From Microcaldota archaeon (GTDB lineage Archaea; Micrarchaeota; Micrarchaeia; Norongarragalinales; Norongarragalinaceae), in NCBI GenBank assembly GCA_018304285.1, contig JAGVWL010000051.1, positions 1 through 16,381 on the forward strand: 16,381 nt of DNA. Reading direction: 5' to 3'. A program made the position numbers and the translations under genes. The notes below the pieces were generated by a model. That model was not told the origin of the DNA, made no database searches, and saw nothing but the letters and a program-made list of their open reading frames with translations. Positions 6,515-12,612 of the stretch are shown here, one piece after another (position 1 is the first letter of the stretch; every line of letters begins with the position of its first letter).

Positions 6515-7738
6515 ATGAATTTGGCAAAAATCGTCGTCGCAATCGCATTTCTGGCAATCGCAATGCCCTACGCGCATGCGGCCAACGTTTCGCTCGGCGG
6601 AAGCCTTTCGGTAAGCGGGCTGCAATACCTTCCAAGCCCCGCAGTCCCGGGGCAGTACATAGACGTTTACATAAACGTGCAGAACAACAAAGCCCAAATC
6701 GACAGCGCGCAGTGCGAACTCCGCCCCGAATACCCGTTCTCGCTCGACTCGAACGAAAAGGCCGATAGGCAGATAGGCACGATCGGGTCGGGCCAGAATT
6801 TCGTTTTGAAGTACAAAGTGCGTGTTGACGCAAGCGCGGTTTTGGGAGACAACAACCTCAAGCTGGCGTGCAAAACCCGCGATACGGACTGGATCGAAGC
6901 GAAGATAGCCATTTCAGTGCAGTCGCAAGCGAGAAGCCTCGTCATAGAAAGAATAATCCTTGACCCGGCTGAAATCGAGCCCGGTTCGCAGGGAACGCTG
7001 ACCCTGCACGTCAGCAACATCGCCACAACGCCGGTGCGCGACGTCAGCATAAAACTCGACTTGACGAGCGAAACCCTCCCCTTCGCGCCCATCGAAAGCG
7101 CGACCGAAAAAAACATTCCGTTCATCGGCGGAAGCCAGGAGTACGACGTTTCATTCAGGCTAGTCTCGTTCGCAGATGCCCAGCCCAAGGCGTACAAGAT
7201 TCCCGTGAAAATCTCGTTCAAAGACTATCTCGGCAATTCGTATACGCTCAACGACACGGTGGGCGTGATACTCAACTCCAAGCCCGTGCTCGAAGCGTTC
7301 GTTGACGACAGCAAAATCATCCGCGAAAACACCGGCGGAACCGTGCTGGTGAAGATAATCAACCGCGGCTTGAGCGACGCGAAATTCCTCAACACAATCG
7401 CCAAAGACACGGCCAGCGTGCGCGTGGTCGAACCCAAGGAATTCTACGTCGGAAACCTCGGCGCGGACGACTTCGACACCATCGAATACAAGCTGTTCGT
7501 CTCGAAAGGCGAGAACGGCACCGCATCGTTCCCGCTGGAATTGACTTACCGCGACGCCAACAACAACCAATACGCGCAGGAAGCGGTCGTGAAAATCCAG
7601 CTTTATTCGGAAGATGAAATCTCGAAGCTCGAGCTGGAAGCCAAGCAAGGAGTGAACTGGTTCGTAATCCTCGTCATCGCCGCAATAGCCTTCGGCGCCT
7701 ACTGGTTTTTCATCAGGAAGAAAATGAAATTCGGTTGA
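6515..7738 (+). CDS. Secreted, C-terminally membrane-anchored COG1361/S-layer-like protein
   Basis: 407 residues from ATG 6515, with GGTGG six bases upstream. Residues 1-22 form a signal peptide ending in Ala-His-Ala. The exterior part is a series of beta-sandwich modules of the COG1361/CARDB/NEW3 type: for example 'VPGQYIDVYINVQNN', 'IEPGSQGTLTLHVSNIA' and 'IIRENTGGTVLVKIINRG', with the repeated pattern P-G-x-x-hydrophobic and terminal N-x-G/N. Residues about 381-400 (WFVILVIAAIAFGAYWFFIR) form a C-terminal transmembrane anchor followed by a short basic tail (RKKMKFG). Such proteins often lie next to MacB-like ABC genes in archaea. It probably acts outside the cell as a binding or adaptor component of the transporter. 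The exact substrate is unknown. Confidence 0.86.
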   Translation: MNLAKIVVAIAFLAIAMPYAHAANVSLGGSLSVSGLQYLPSPAVPGQYIDVYINVQNNKAQIDSAQCELRPEYPFSLDSNEKADRQIGTIGSGQNFVLKYKVRVDASAVLGDNNLKLACKTRDTDWIEAKIAISVQSQARSLVIERIILDPAEIEPGSQGTLTLHVSNIATTPVRDVSIKLDLTSETLPFAPIESATEKNIPFIGGSQEYDVSFRLVSFADAQPKAYKIPVKISFKDYLGNSYTLNDTVGVILNSKPVLEAFVDDSKIIRENTGGTVLVKIINRGLSDAKFLNTIAKDTASVRVVEPKEFYVGNLGADDFDTIEYKLFVSKGENGTASFPLELTYRDANNNQYAQEAVVKIQLYSEDEISKLELEAKQGVNWFVILVIAAIAFGAYWFFIRKKMKFG

Positions 7739-7791
7739 AAGAGAGAAAACGCACTGAATGCAATATTGAGGAAAAAAACGGTTGGTAGCGG

Positions 7792-9018
7792 ATGGTTGCA
7801 GTAATAGAATTGTTCAAGCTGGCAATGAACAACCTGCGCGAAAGAAGGTTGCGCAGCCTACTCACCATAATCGGCATTTTCATAGGCATTACGGCAGTGG
7901 TCGCGCTCATGTCCCTCGGCGACGGGCTGCAGAACGTGGTGGTAGGCCAGTTTTCCAGCATCGGAGCCGACAAGATAACCATAATGGGCTCGAACGGCTT
8001 CGCCGCCTCGCCATTCGTAAGCGCCTCGCTGCCCAACCCCCTCACTACCGACGATGTGCGAGTAGTGCGAAGAACGCGCGGAGTGCAGGAAGCGGGGGGA
8101 ATGCTCTTTTCCAGCGTCAAGGCGGAGTACAAGAAAGAAGAGAAAAACACTTTCCTCCTCGGCCTGCCCGAAGACGAAACCCGCGCGCTCGTTGAAGAAG
8201 GGCAGAACATCGAAGTTTCCGAAGGAAGGACGCTAAAAACTGACGACAAGGGAGTCATCGTGATAGGAAGCTATACTTCCGACGGCCTGTTCAAACGCAA
8301 GATTTACGTTGGCGAAACTCTGAAAATCGAAGGCAAAGACTTCAAAGTCGTCGGAATACTCAAAACCCGCGGAAGCAGGTTTGACGACGACGCCATTTAC
8401 ATGAACGGCGAAGAGGCGCGCACGCTGACGAACAAGCCCAAGCTCGAATCCATAATCATGGCGCGCGTCAAGAAAGGCGAGTCTCCCGAAAAAGTCGCCG
8501 CAGCAGTGTCGGAAAACCTGCGCAAGCACCGCAACGTAGAAAAAGGAAGCGAAGATTTCGTGGCGCAAACGTCGGAGCAACTGGCGCAAAGCTTTGCCAC
8601 GATCTTGGGCGTGGTGCAAGGCGTCATTGTGGGAATCGCGGCCATATCCCTCCTCGTCGGAGGCATAGGAATAATGAACACCATGTATACGAGCGTAGTC
8701 GAACGCACGAAAGAAATCGGGTTGATGAAAGCGGTCGGAGCGCGCAATTCCGACATCACGCTTTTGTTCTTGTTCGAATCGGGCTTGCTCGGCCTGCTGG
8801 GCGGAATAGTGGGCGTGCTGATAGGCGCGGGGCTGAGCAAAATTGCCGAAGCCGCGGTCCAGCAGGCGCTTTCCGCAAATACGTTCGTCGCAGCAATAAG
8901 CCCCGGACTGGTAGTCGGGGCGCTGCTGTTCGGATTCATTATAGGAACGGCGTCGGGAGTCTTGCCCGCCCGCAGGGCCGCTTCGCTCAAGCCGGCAGTT
9001 GCACTGCGTTACGAATAG
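7792..9018 (+). CDS. MacB/FtsX-family ABC transporter permease
   Basis: 408 residues from ATG 7792. Typical MacB layout: an N-terminal cytoplasmic amphipathic helix (FKLAMNNLRERRLRSLLTIIGIFIGI), TM1 at about 20-42, a large extracytoplasmic MacB_PCD domain (about 45-270), then three further membrane helices near residues 275-297 (ending in the conserved GGIGIMNTMYTSVVERTKEIG), 325-350 and 365-392. The C-terminus, PARRAASLKPAVALRYE, carries the family's 'P.aW+AA...P..ALR.E' signature. It pairs with the ATPase at 5807-6499, and the secreted protein between them is the likely third component. The 53-base gap before this gene shows no clear promoter, so it is probably read from the operon. Confidence 0.94.
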   Translation: MVAVIELFKLAMNNLRERRLRSLLTIIGIFIGITAVVALMSLGDGLQNVVVGQFSSIGADKITIMGSNGFAASPFVSASLPNPLTTDDVRVVRRTRGVQEAGGMLFSSVKAEYKKEEKNTFLLGLPEDETRALVEEGQNIEVSEGRTLKTDDKGVIVIGSYTSDGLFKRKIYVGETLKIEGKDFKVVGILKTRGSRFDDDAIYMNGEEARTLTNKPKLESIIMARVKKGESPEKVAAAVSENLRKHRNVEKGSEDFVAQTSEQLAQSFATILGVVQGVIVGIAAISLLVGGIGIMNTMYTSVVERTKEIGLMKAVGARNSDITLLFLFESGLLGLLGGIVGVLIGAGLSKIAEAAVQQALSANTFVAAISPGLVVGALLFGFIIGTASGVLPARRAASLKPAVALRYE

Positions 9019-9031
9019 ATTAATAGATTAA
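9016..9031. repeat. Tandem 8-bp duplication TAGATTAA
   Basis: TAGATTAA occurs twice in direct succession. The first copy contains the permease stop codon (9016-9018) and the second contains the complement of the RpoK stop codon (9028-9030). The duplication fills the gap between the two convergent genes. Confidence 0.7.
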
Positions 9032-9210
9032 TTGTGCGCGCGCACTACGAACAGCGGAATCACGCCCTTCTCAAGCTCTTGCTGCGCAAGCTTGACGGGG
9101 CTGATCGTGTCGAGGGTTTTCACCAAAGGCGGCGCGCCCATGGCCAACTGCAACGCCCGCGCTCCGACAATGCGCGCACGCTCGTATTTAGTCAAATCCT
9201 GCGGTTTCAA
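9028..9210 (-). CDS. rpoK: DNA-directed RNA polymerase subunit K (Rpo6/Rpb6)
   Basis: 60 residues. Two adjacent TTG codons (9213 and 9210) are possible starts. TTG 9210 is preferred because GGTGAT (9216-9221) is then 5 bases away, matching other genes here. The conserved core is clear: LTKYERARIVGARALQLAMGAP, then P.KLAQQELEKGVIPLFVVR. This is the universal Rpb6/RpoK/omega fold, which binds the beta'-like subunit and helps polymerase assembly. Length is typical of archaeal RpoK. There is no in-frame ATG, so a non-AUG start is certain unless a sequence error exists. Upstream A/T-rich GGTTTAAAAACG (9292-9302) may be its box A with a leader of about 55 nt. It is convergent with the ABC permease gene. 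Confidence 0.92.
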   Translation of the reverse strand: MKPQDLTKYERARIVGARALQLAMGAPPLVKTLDTISPVKLAQQELEKGVIPLFVVRAHN

Positions 9211-9309
9211 CAAAAATCACCCTGAAAAGCAACAACATCTCTCGGCTTTTAGCTGGCACTCGAAAAAAAGCATTATCTATCTGTGCGGGCTGGTTTAAAA
9301 ACGGGGGGG

Positions 9310-9492
9310 TTAGCTCGACTCGGTAAAACGCACTTTCAAGCCACTGCGCTTTAATTCCGAATGCAATTCGTTAACTGCAAGCCCATCACCCTTAGGCTTC
9401 TCAACATGAGCCTCTTTCAAGCCAAATCCTCCTGCGTCTGAACGTTTCTCTACGTGCAAGCCCTTCGATTCAATCAGTTTCTTGGCTAGCAC
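9310..9492 (-). CDS. Small orphan ORF, probable C-terminal part of a frameshifted gene
   Basis: Read alone, this is 60 residues starting at GTG 9492, inside the end of the 9470-9670 frame. No family recognised. The sequence is protein-like: helix VLAKKLIESKGLHVEK, a glycine-rich link, and GLKEAHVEKPKGDGL followed by helix-strand NELHSELKRSGLKVRF. The coherent helix extends upstream of the GTG in the same frame (VLTLSSLVLAKK), with no alternative start codon before the stop near 9545. This suggests the frame is the continuation of the upstream one after a single-base shift near 9513-9514. It ends in front of the RpoK promoter region. Either a sequencing or assembly error, a broken gene, or two overlapping genes would explain it. 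Confidence 0.5.
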   Translation of the reverse strand: MLAKKLIESKGLHVEKRSDAGGFGLKEAHVEKPKGDGLAVNELHSELKRSGLKVRFTESS

Positions 9493-9670
9493 GAGAGACG
9501 AGAGCGTTAATACCGTCCTTTCCGCGTGGCTTAAAAATAATTATATTAGTCACTTGCCGGTATTGAGGGCGGGAGACTTCGCCCGCGGAAATCATCGGTT
9601 CATGCACGTGCGTTTGCAATTTTATTTCCAAGCCTTTAATAAGCTGCAAGTGCGTCGCGAGTTCTCTCAA
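9470..9670 (-). CDS. Small orphan ORF, probable N-terminal part of a frameshifted gene
   Basis: 66 residues from TTG 9670. The start is supported by GGTGAT (9676-9681) five bases upstream and by a box A-like CTTTTATTTG (9701-9710), the same arrangement as at 4192 and 9210. The N-terminal part (RELATHLQLIKGLEIKL, HVHEPMISAGEV, TNIIIFKPRGKD) looks like an alternating helix/strand domain. The last residues (INALVSRASQETD) do not look conserved. Dropping one base of the CC pair at 9513-9514 joins PRGKD directly to VLTLSSLVLAKK of the 9310-9492 frame and gives one protein of about 119 residues. No known family recognised. Confidence 0.5.
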   Translation of the reverse strand: MRELATHLQLIKGLEIKLQTHVHEPMISAGEVSRPQYRQVTNIIIFKPRGKDGINALVSRASQETD

Positions 9671-9764
9671 ACCACATCACCAAGAAACGTTGAGATTAAG
9701 CAAATAAAAGGCTGACGATGGCTTTCGCGCAAACGCATAAAAACCGTTTTCGCGTAATGCATGC

Positions 9765-9998
9765 ATGAAAAAACGCACTGCACGCAAAAGCGTGGGAAAG
9801 AAAAGCGCCATCACCATCAGAATCCGGCTTCCGAACGAAAAGCGCCTGCACAATTTCATGGACGCGTGGAAGCGCCACATTCACGAGGAAATCCGCATCC
9901 ACAAGCAGCTGCTTGAAGGAAAGCACGGTTTCGACAGGCACTTGGACGAAACCATAGCAATACACGCGAAGTTCCTCAAGGAACTCCAAAAAATCTGA
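9765..9998 (+). CDS. Small basic, histidine-rich protein of unknown function
   Basis: 77 residues from ATG 9765. A box A-like CATAAAAACC (9736-9745) lies about 25 bp upstream, so the transcript is probably leaderless. The N-terminal 14 residues are strongly basic (KKRTARKSVGKK), then comes a short strand (AITIRIRLP), and then a long amphipathic helical region with nine histidines spaced through it (for example HIHEEIRIHKQLL and HLDETIAIHAKFL). It could be a small nucleic-acid or metal binding protein. No family recognised. Soon after the stop there is a T-tract (10006-10010) that probably ends transcription. Confidence 0.68.
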   Translation: MKKRTARKSVGKKSAITIRIRLPNEKRLHNFMDAWKRHIHEEIRIHKQLLEGKHGFDRHLDETIAIHAKFLKELQKI

Positions 9999-10000
9999 AA

Positions 10001-10015
10001 GGGCCTTTTTCCCTC
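10001..10015 (+). terminator. T-tract terminator after the 9765-9998 gene
   Basis: GGGCCTTTTTCCC follows the stop codon by 2 bases and includes a run of five T. Archaeal polymerase terminates at such T-rich tracts. A short GGG/CCC pairing is possible. The gap to the convergent gene is only 39 bases. Confidence 0.4.
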
Positions 10016-10037
10016 TAGACAAAACGCCGCAAAAGCC

Positions 10038-10757
10038 CTATTCCTCGAAATCCGCGTAATCGGCGTTGTTGAATTCGTACAAGCTCTTCACAATCCTTTT
10101 CCCCTCGAGCGCGTGCTTCTGCAAAACCTCTTCCTCGCTTGCGCTCTCTTCAAGCTCGTCCGAGCACGAAGGGTCGAGCAAAACGCTTTTTCCGCTCAGC
10201 GTGCACAGCACGACGGCGTGCTTCGCATTCCCCTCGAGCTCCAAAATCCGCACTTTCGCGTTTCCTCCTGCGCTCTCCAACAGCGAACAAAGGAAGATGG
10301 CCTTGTCGAACGGGTCCGCCGCGCCCAACTCCTCTATCTCGCTGGGCGTAAGCCAGTAAGAAACGCTCAAATCCGCGTTCACGGGCTTGAGGGAATTGCA
10401 GTACTTCAAAGCGGCTTTCATGAAAAGCGGAAAATGCGTTTCGAACGAGTACTCCCACGCCGCGTTCTCTCCCTTAAGCTCGTCGAAAATCCTCTGTTTC
10501 ACGCGAGCTACCGCTTCATCTTCAGGATTCACCAGCGCCTTGAGCTCGGGAATGGTCTTGTCTTCCATCAAGCCGATAGTATCTGCATAGCGTTCTATAA
10601 TGCGCTTGTAAACCTCGGCACGAAGCCGGTCGGAAGCCTCCTGCGCCTGCACTTCCGGCTTCACGGCGCGGCGGGATTCCTTCTTGTAAGTTTTCTTTTG
10701 CGAAACTTCGCTCAAGCGCTTCGCACGCAACTGTTCAATCAAATCGTTCAAAGCCAT
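10038..10757 (-). CDS. Transglutaminase-like (papain-fold) domain protein
   Basis: 239 residues from ATG 10757. The N-terminal ~100 residues are charged and helical. The C-terminal half shows the transglutaminase-like core: DPFDKAIFLCSLLESAGG (Cys157 at the start of a helix, with a following 'L...G'), KVRILELEGNAKHAVVL (His180 on a strand) and GKSVLLDPS (Asp195). The order Cys-His-Asp with these contexts is the classic TGc catalytic triad. Archaeal members are thought to be cysteine peptidases or amidases, and few are characterised. No signal peptide is visible, so it is probably cytoplasmic. The substrate is unknown. It is transcribed away from the aCPSF2 gene, with 226 bp of intergenic DNA between them. 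Confidence 0.75.
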   Translation of the reverse strand: MALNDLIEQLRAKRLSEVSQKKTYKKESRRAVKPEVQAQEASDRLRAEVYKRIIERYADTIGLMEDKTIPELKALVNPEDEAVARVKQRIFDELKGENAAWEYSFETHFPLFMKAALKYCNSLKPVNADLSVSYWLTPSEIEELGAADPFDKAIFLCSLLESAGGNAKVRILELEGNAKHAVVLCTLSGKSVLLDPSCSDELEESASEEEVLQKHALEGKRIVKSLYEFNNADYADFEE

Positions 10758-10830
10758 AATCGCACGAATCCGGTTTCTTTGACAGCTTCCCCTTCTCGAA
10801 ATTGCATACGAATAAAAATAGGTTTAGGCA

Positions 10831-10840
10831 ACATAAAAGT
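10831..10840 (+). promoter_or_regulatory. Box A candidate upstream of the folded element
   Basis: ACATAAAAGT is centred about 25 bp before base 10860, where the long hairpin starts. A second box A-like GGTTTAAAAAGC (10849-10860) abuts the hairpin. Either could drive a small RNA or the downstream aCPSF2 gene. Confidence 0.35.
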
Positions 10841-10859
10841 ATAATCAAGGTTTAAAAAG

Positions 10860-10916
10860 CGGCTTTTGGGGCGCGGTTAAAACCCTTTCCCGGGAATTTT
10901 CCGAACCCCAAAGCCG
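10860..10916 (+). ncRNA. Candidate structured small RNA (long hairpin)
   Basis: CGGCTTTTGGGG (10860-10871) pairs with CCCCAAAGCCG (10906-10916): 11 base pairs with one bulged T. Inside it a second helix can form: CGG 10874-10876 with CCG 10901-10903, AAAA 10879-10882 with TTTT 10897-10900, and CCC 10883-10885 with GGG 10892-10894. The whole 57-nt segment folds into one rod. It lies in the 226-bp gap between the transglutaminase-like and aCPSF2 genes, with a box A about 25 bp ahead. No known RNA family was recognised. It could instead be a leader structure or a terminator-like element; the strand is inferred from the promoter. Confidence 0.45.
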
Positions 10917-10925
10917 TCTTCTAGA

Positions 10926-10962
10926 ATCTTAAAAAGCAAAAGCCGCAGGCATAGCGCCTGCG
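10926..10962 (+). promoter_or_regulatory. aCPSF2 promoter and leader hairpin
   Basis: TCTTAAAAAGC (10927-10936) is a box A candidate for the aCPSF2 gene. It is followed by a perfect 7-bp hairpin, CGCAGGC (10944-10950) and GCCTGCG (10956-10962), with loop ATAGC, about 20 bases before ATG 10984. Depending on the transcription start, the hairpin may or may not be in the mRNA. Confidence 0.4.
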
Positions 10963-10983
10963 CTGCAAAGAGGGTTTTAAAAA

Positions 10984-12288
10984 ATGGAAGTAAGTTTTTT
11001 GGGCGCCGCCAAGGAAGTCGGCAGGAGCGCAATAATGCTCAACGGAAGGAGGAACTACCTCCTCGACTGCGGGCTGAAAATAAGCGGCGTAAGCGAGGAA
11101 TACCCACTCATCGAACCGCAAGACGTGAGGAGGCTCGACGGAGTCATCATTTCCCACGCGCACTTGGACCACTCGGGCTACGCGCCCGCGCTCACGGCAA
11201 AAGGATACCGCGGGAAGTACTGGATGACCAAGCCCACCCGCGATTTGGTGCAATTATTGCTCTCGGATTACTTGAGCATCGAAAAGGCAACTCACGCGTA
11301 TACAACGCGCGATTTGAATTACTTCCTGAAAAACATCCAGGTTTTGGAGTACGAAAGGCGCAAGGAAGAAGTCACGTTCTTCGACTCAGGGCACATTCTC
11401 GGAAGCGCGATGACGCTCGTCGAAGATTCCGGGCACAAGATACTCTACACCGCGGATTTGAACACGCGCGAAACAAGGCTTTTGGACGGCGCGAAAAAAG
11501 GATTGCAGGCGGACACGCTCATCATCGAAAGCACTTACGGCTCTACGGCCGACCAGCACCTTTCAAGCAAGGAAATTTACGCTTCCCTAGTGAAGGAAGT
11601 GAAGGAAACCCTGGATAAAAACGGGAAAGTAATCATCCCTTCCTTCGCAATCGGCCGCGGGCAGGAAATTCTCTTCACCCTCGAAAATTACTTGAAGTCA
11701 AAAATGCTTCCGCCCACGCCCATTTACTTGGACGGAATGGTGAAAAAGGCGTTGCGCATTTACAGGCATAACGCGATTTACTTGAAAGACGAAGTCAAGC
11801 GGCGCATCCTGACGAGCGACGACGACCCGTTCAAGTGCGAGTACTACACCGCTCCCGAACGCAAAGACCGCAGCGACGTGCTAGAACAGGAAAAGTGCGT
11901 CATCGTGACCACGAGCGGGATGCTCAACGGCGGGCCGGTGCTGTTCTATTTGAAAAAGCTTGCAGGCGACCCGAAAAACAAGCTCATCCTCGTCGGATAC
12001 CAGGCTCAAGGCACGCGCGGAAGGCAGTTGCTCGAAGGGGCGAACGAAATCGAAATCGACGGCGAGAAAATAGAAATCAAGCTCACCGTCACCCAAGCGA
12101 AATTTTCTGCCCACTCCGACCACAAGGAGCTCGTAGAGTTCACGAAAAGCATTCGCGGCTTGAAGCGCGTCTTCGTCCAGCACGGCGAAGCGTCAAAGTG
12201 CGAGGAGTTCGCGCAAGAACTGGGGCGCAAACTCAAGGGAGTAGAAGTGACCGCTCCGGCATTGGGAGAAACTTTTCAACTCCGCTGA
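10984..12288 (+). CDS. aCPSF2-type beta-CASP metallo-beta-lactamase ribonuclease
   Basis: 434 residues from ATG 10984, with AGAGGG about 8 bases upstream. The protein is an RNA endo/5'-3' exonuclease of the CPSF73/RNase J superfamily. All metal-site motifs are present: HAHLDH (58-63), SGHILGSA (His137), TADLN (Asp158), and the beta-CASP motifs A IIESTYG (Glu182), B FSAHSDH (His377) and C QHGE (His400). TSGMLNGGP lies between. The length matches the archaeal group without N-terminal KH domains, aCPSF2; the transcription-terminating FttA/aCPSF1 has about 200 extra N-terminal residues. A role in RNA processing or decay follows from family knowledge. It ends four bases from a convergent gene. Confidence 0.93.
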   Translation: MEVSFLGAAKEVGRSAIMLNGRRNYLLDCGLKISGVSEEYPLIEPQDVRRLDGVIISHAHLDHSGYAPALTAKGYRGKYWMTKPTRDLVQLLLSDYLSIEKATHAYTTRDLNYFLKNIQVLEYERRKEEVTFFDSGHILGSAMTLVEDSGHKILYTADLNTRETRLLDGAKKGLQADTLIIESTYGSTADQHLSSKEIYASLVKEVKETLDKNGKVIIPSFAIGRGQEILFTLENYLKSKMLPPTPIYLDGMVKKALRIYRHNAIYLKDEVKRRILTSDDDPFKCEYYTAPERKDRSDVLEQEKCVIVTTSGMLNGGPVLFYLKKLAGDPKNKLILVGYQAQGTRGRQLLEGANEIEIDGEKIEIKLTVTQAKFSAHSDHKELVEFTKSIRGLKRVFVQHGEASKCEEFAQELGRKLKGVEVTAPALGETFQLR

Positions 12289-12291
12289 GGC

Positions 12292-12540
12292 TTAAACGAG
12301 CTTGCCGTACTTTTCCTTCATCGCCTTGGTCAAAAGCCAATCAACGCGATTCTCCCTCGCCCGCGATTGCGCGTACCCCTTTTTTTCGAGAAACGCGAGG
12401 ACTTTGCCGGTGAACTCGTTGTCCCTAGCCAACTCTTGCGCCACCTGCGTGGTGGAGAGGGCGATAGGGAAAGAGTCGTAAAGCACGCGCAAGGCGTTTT
12501 CTGCAATACGCTCGAAATTCTTCTGCGAAATTCTAGACAT
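12292..12540 (-). CDS. Winged helix-turn-helix protein
   Basis: 82 residues from ATG 12540, preferred over an in-frame upstream start seven codons earlier because it begins the compact domain. The fold is a predicted wHTH: helix FERIAENALRVLYDSFP, then LSTTQVAQELARDNEFTGKVLAFLEKKGYAQ, the recognisable HTH with a recognition helix and turn, and a basic wing region (RARENRVDWLL). It is probably a small DNA-binding regulator; which promoter it controls cannot be read from the sequence. It is divergent from the RecJ-like gene, with a shared A/T-rich stretch at 12573-12587, and convergent with aCPSF2. Confidence 0.72.
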   Translation of the reverse strand: MSRISQKNFERIAENALRVLYDSFPIALSTTQVAQELARDNEFTGKVLAFLEKKGYAQSRARENRVDWLLTKAMKEKYGKLV

Positions 12541-12603
12541 GGTTATCTGCGAAAGAAACAAAAACGTTGGGGGAAATAAACCTTATCCGCACGGGCGCGG
12601 AAT

Positions 12604-12608
12604 GGTGG
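12604..12608 (+). promoter_or_regulatory. Shine-Dalgarno supporting a TTG start
   Basis: GGTGG lies 4 bases upstream of TTG 12613. No ATG occurs nearby in frame before residue 24, so this element decides the start of the RecJ-like gene. Confidence 0.5.
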
Positions 12609-12612
12609 AAAG

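Noticed and set aside
9032..9298. Plus-strand frame opposite rpoK
   Set aside because: It is a shadow of rpoK and its promoter region. RpoK conservation on the other strand is clear.
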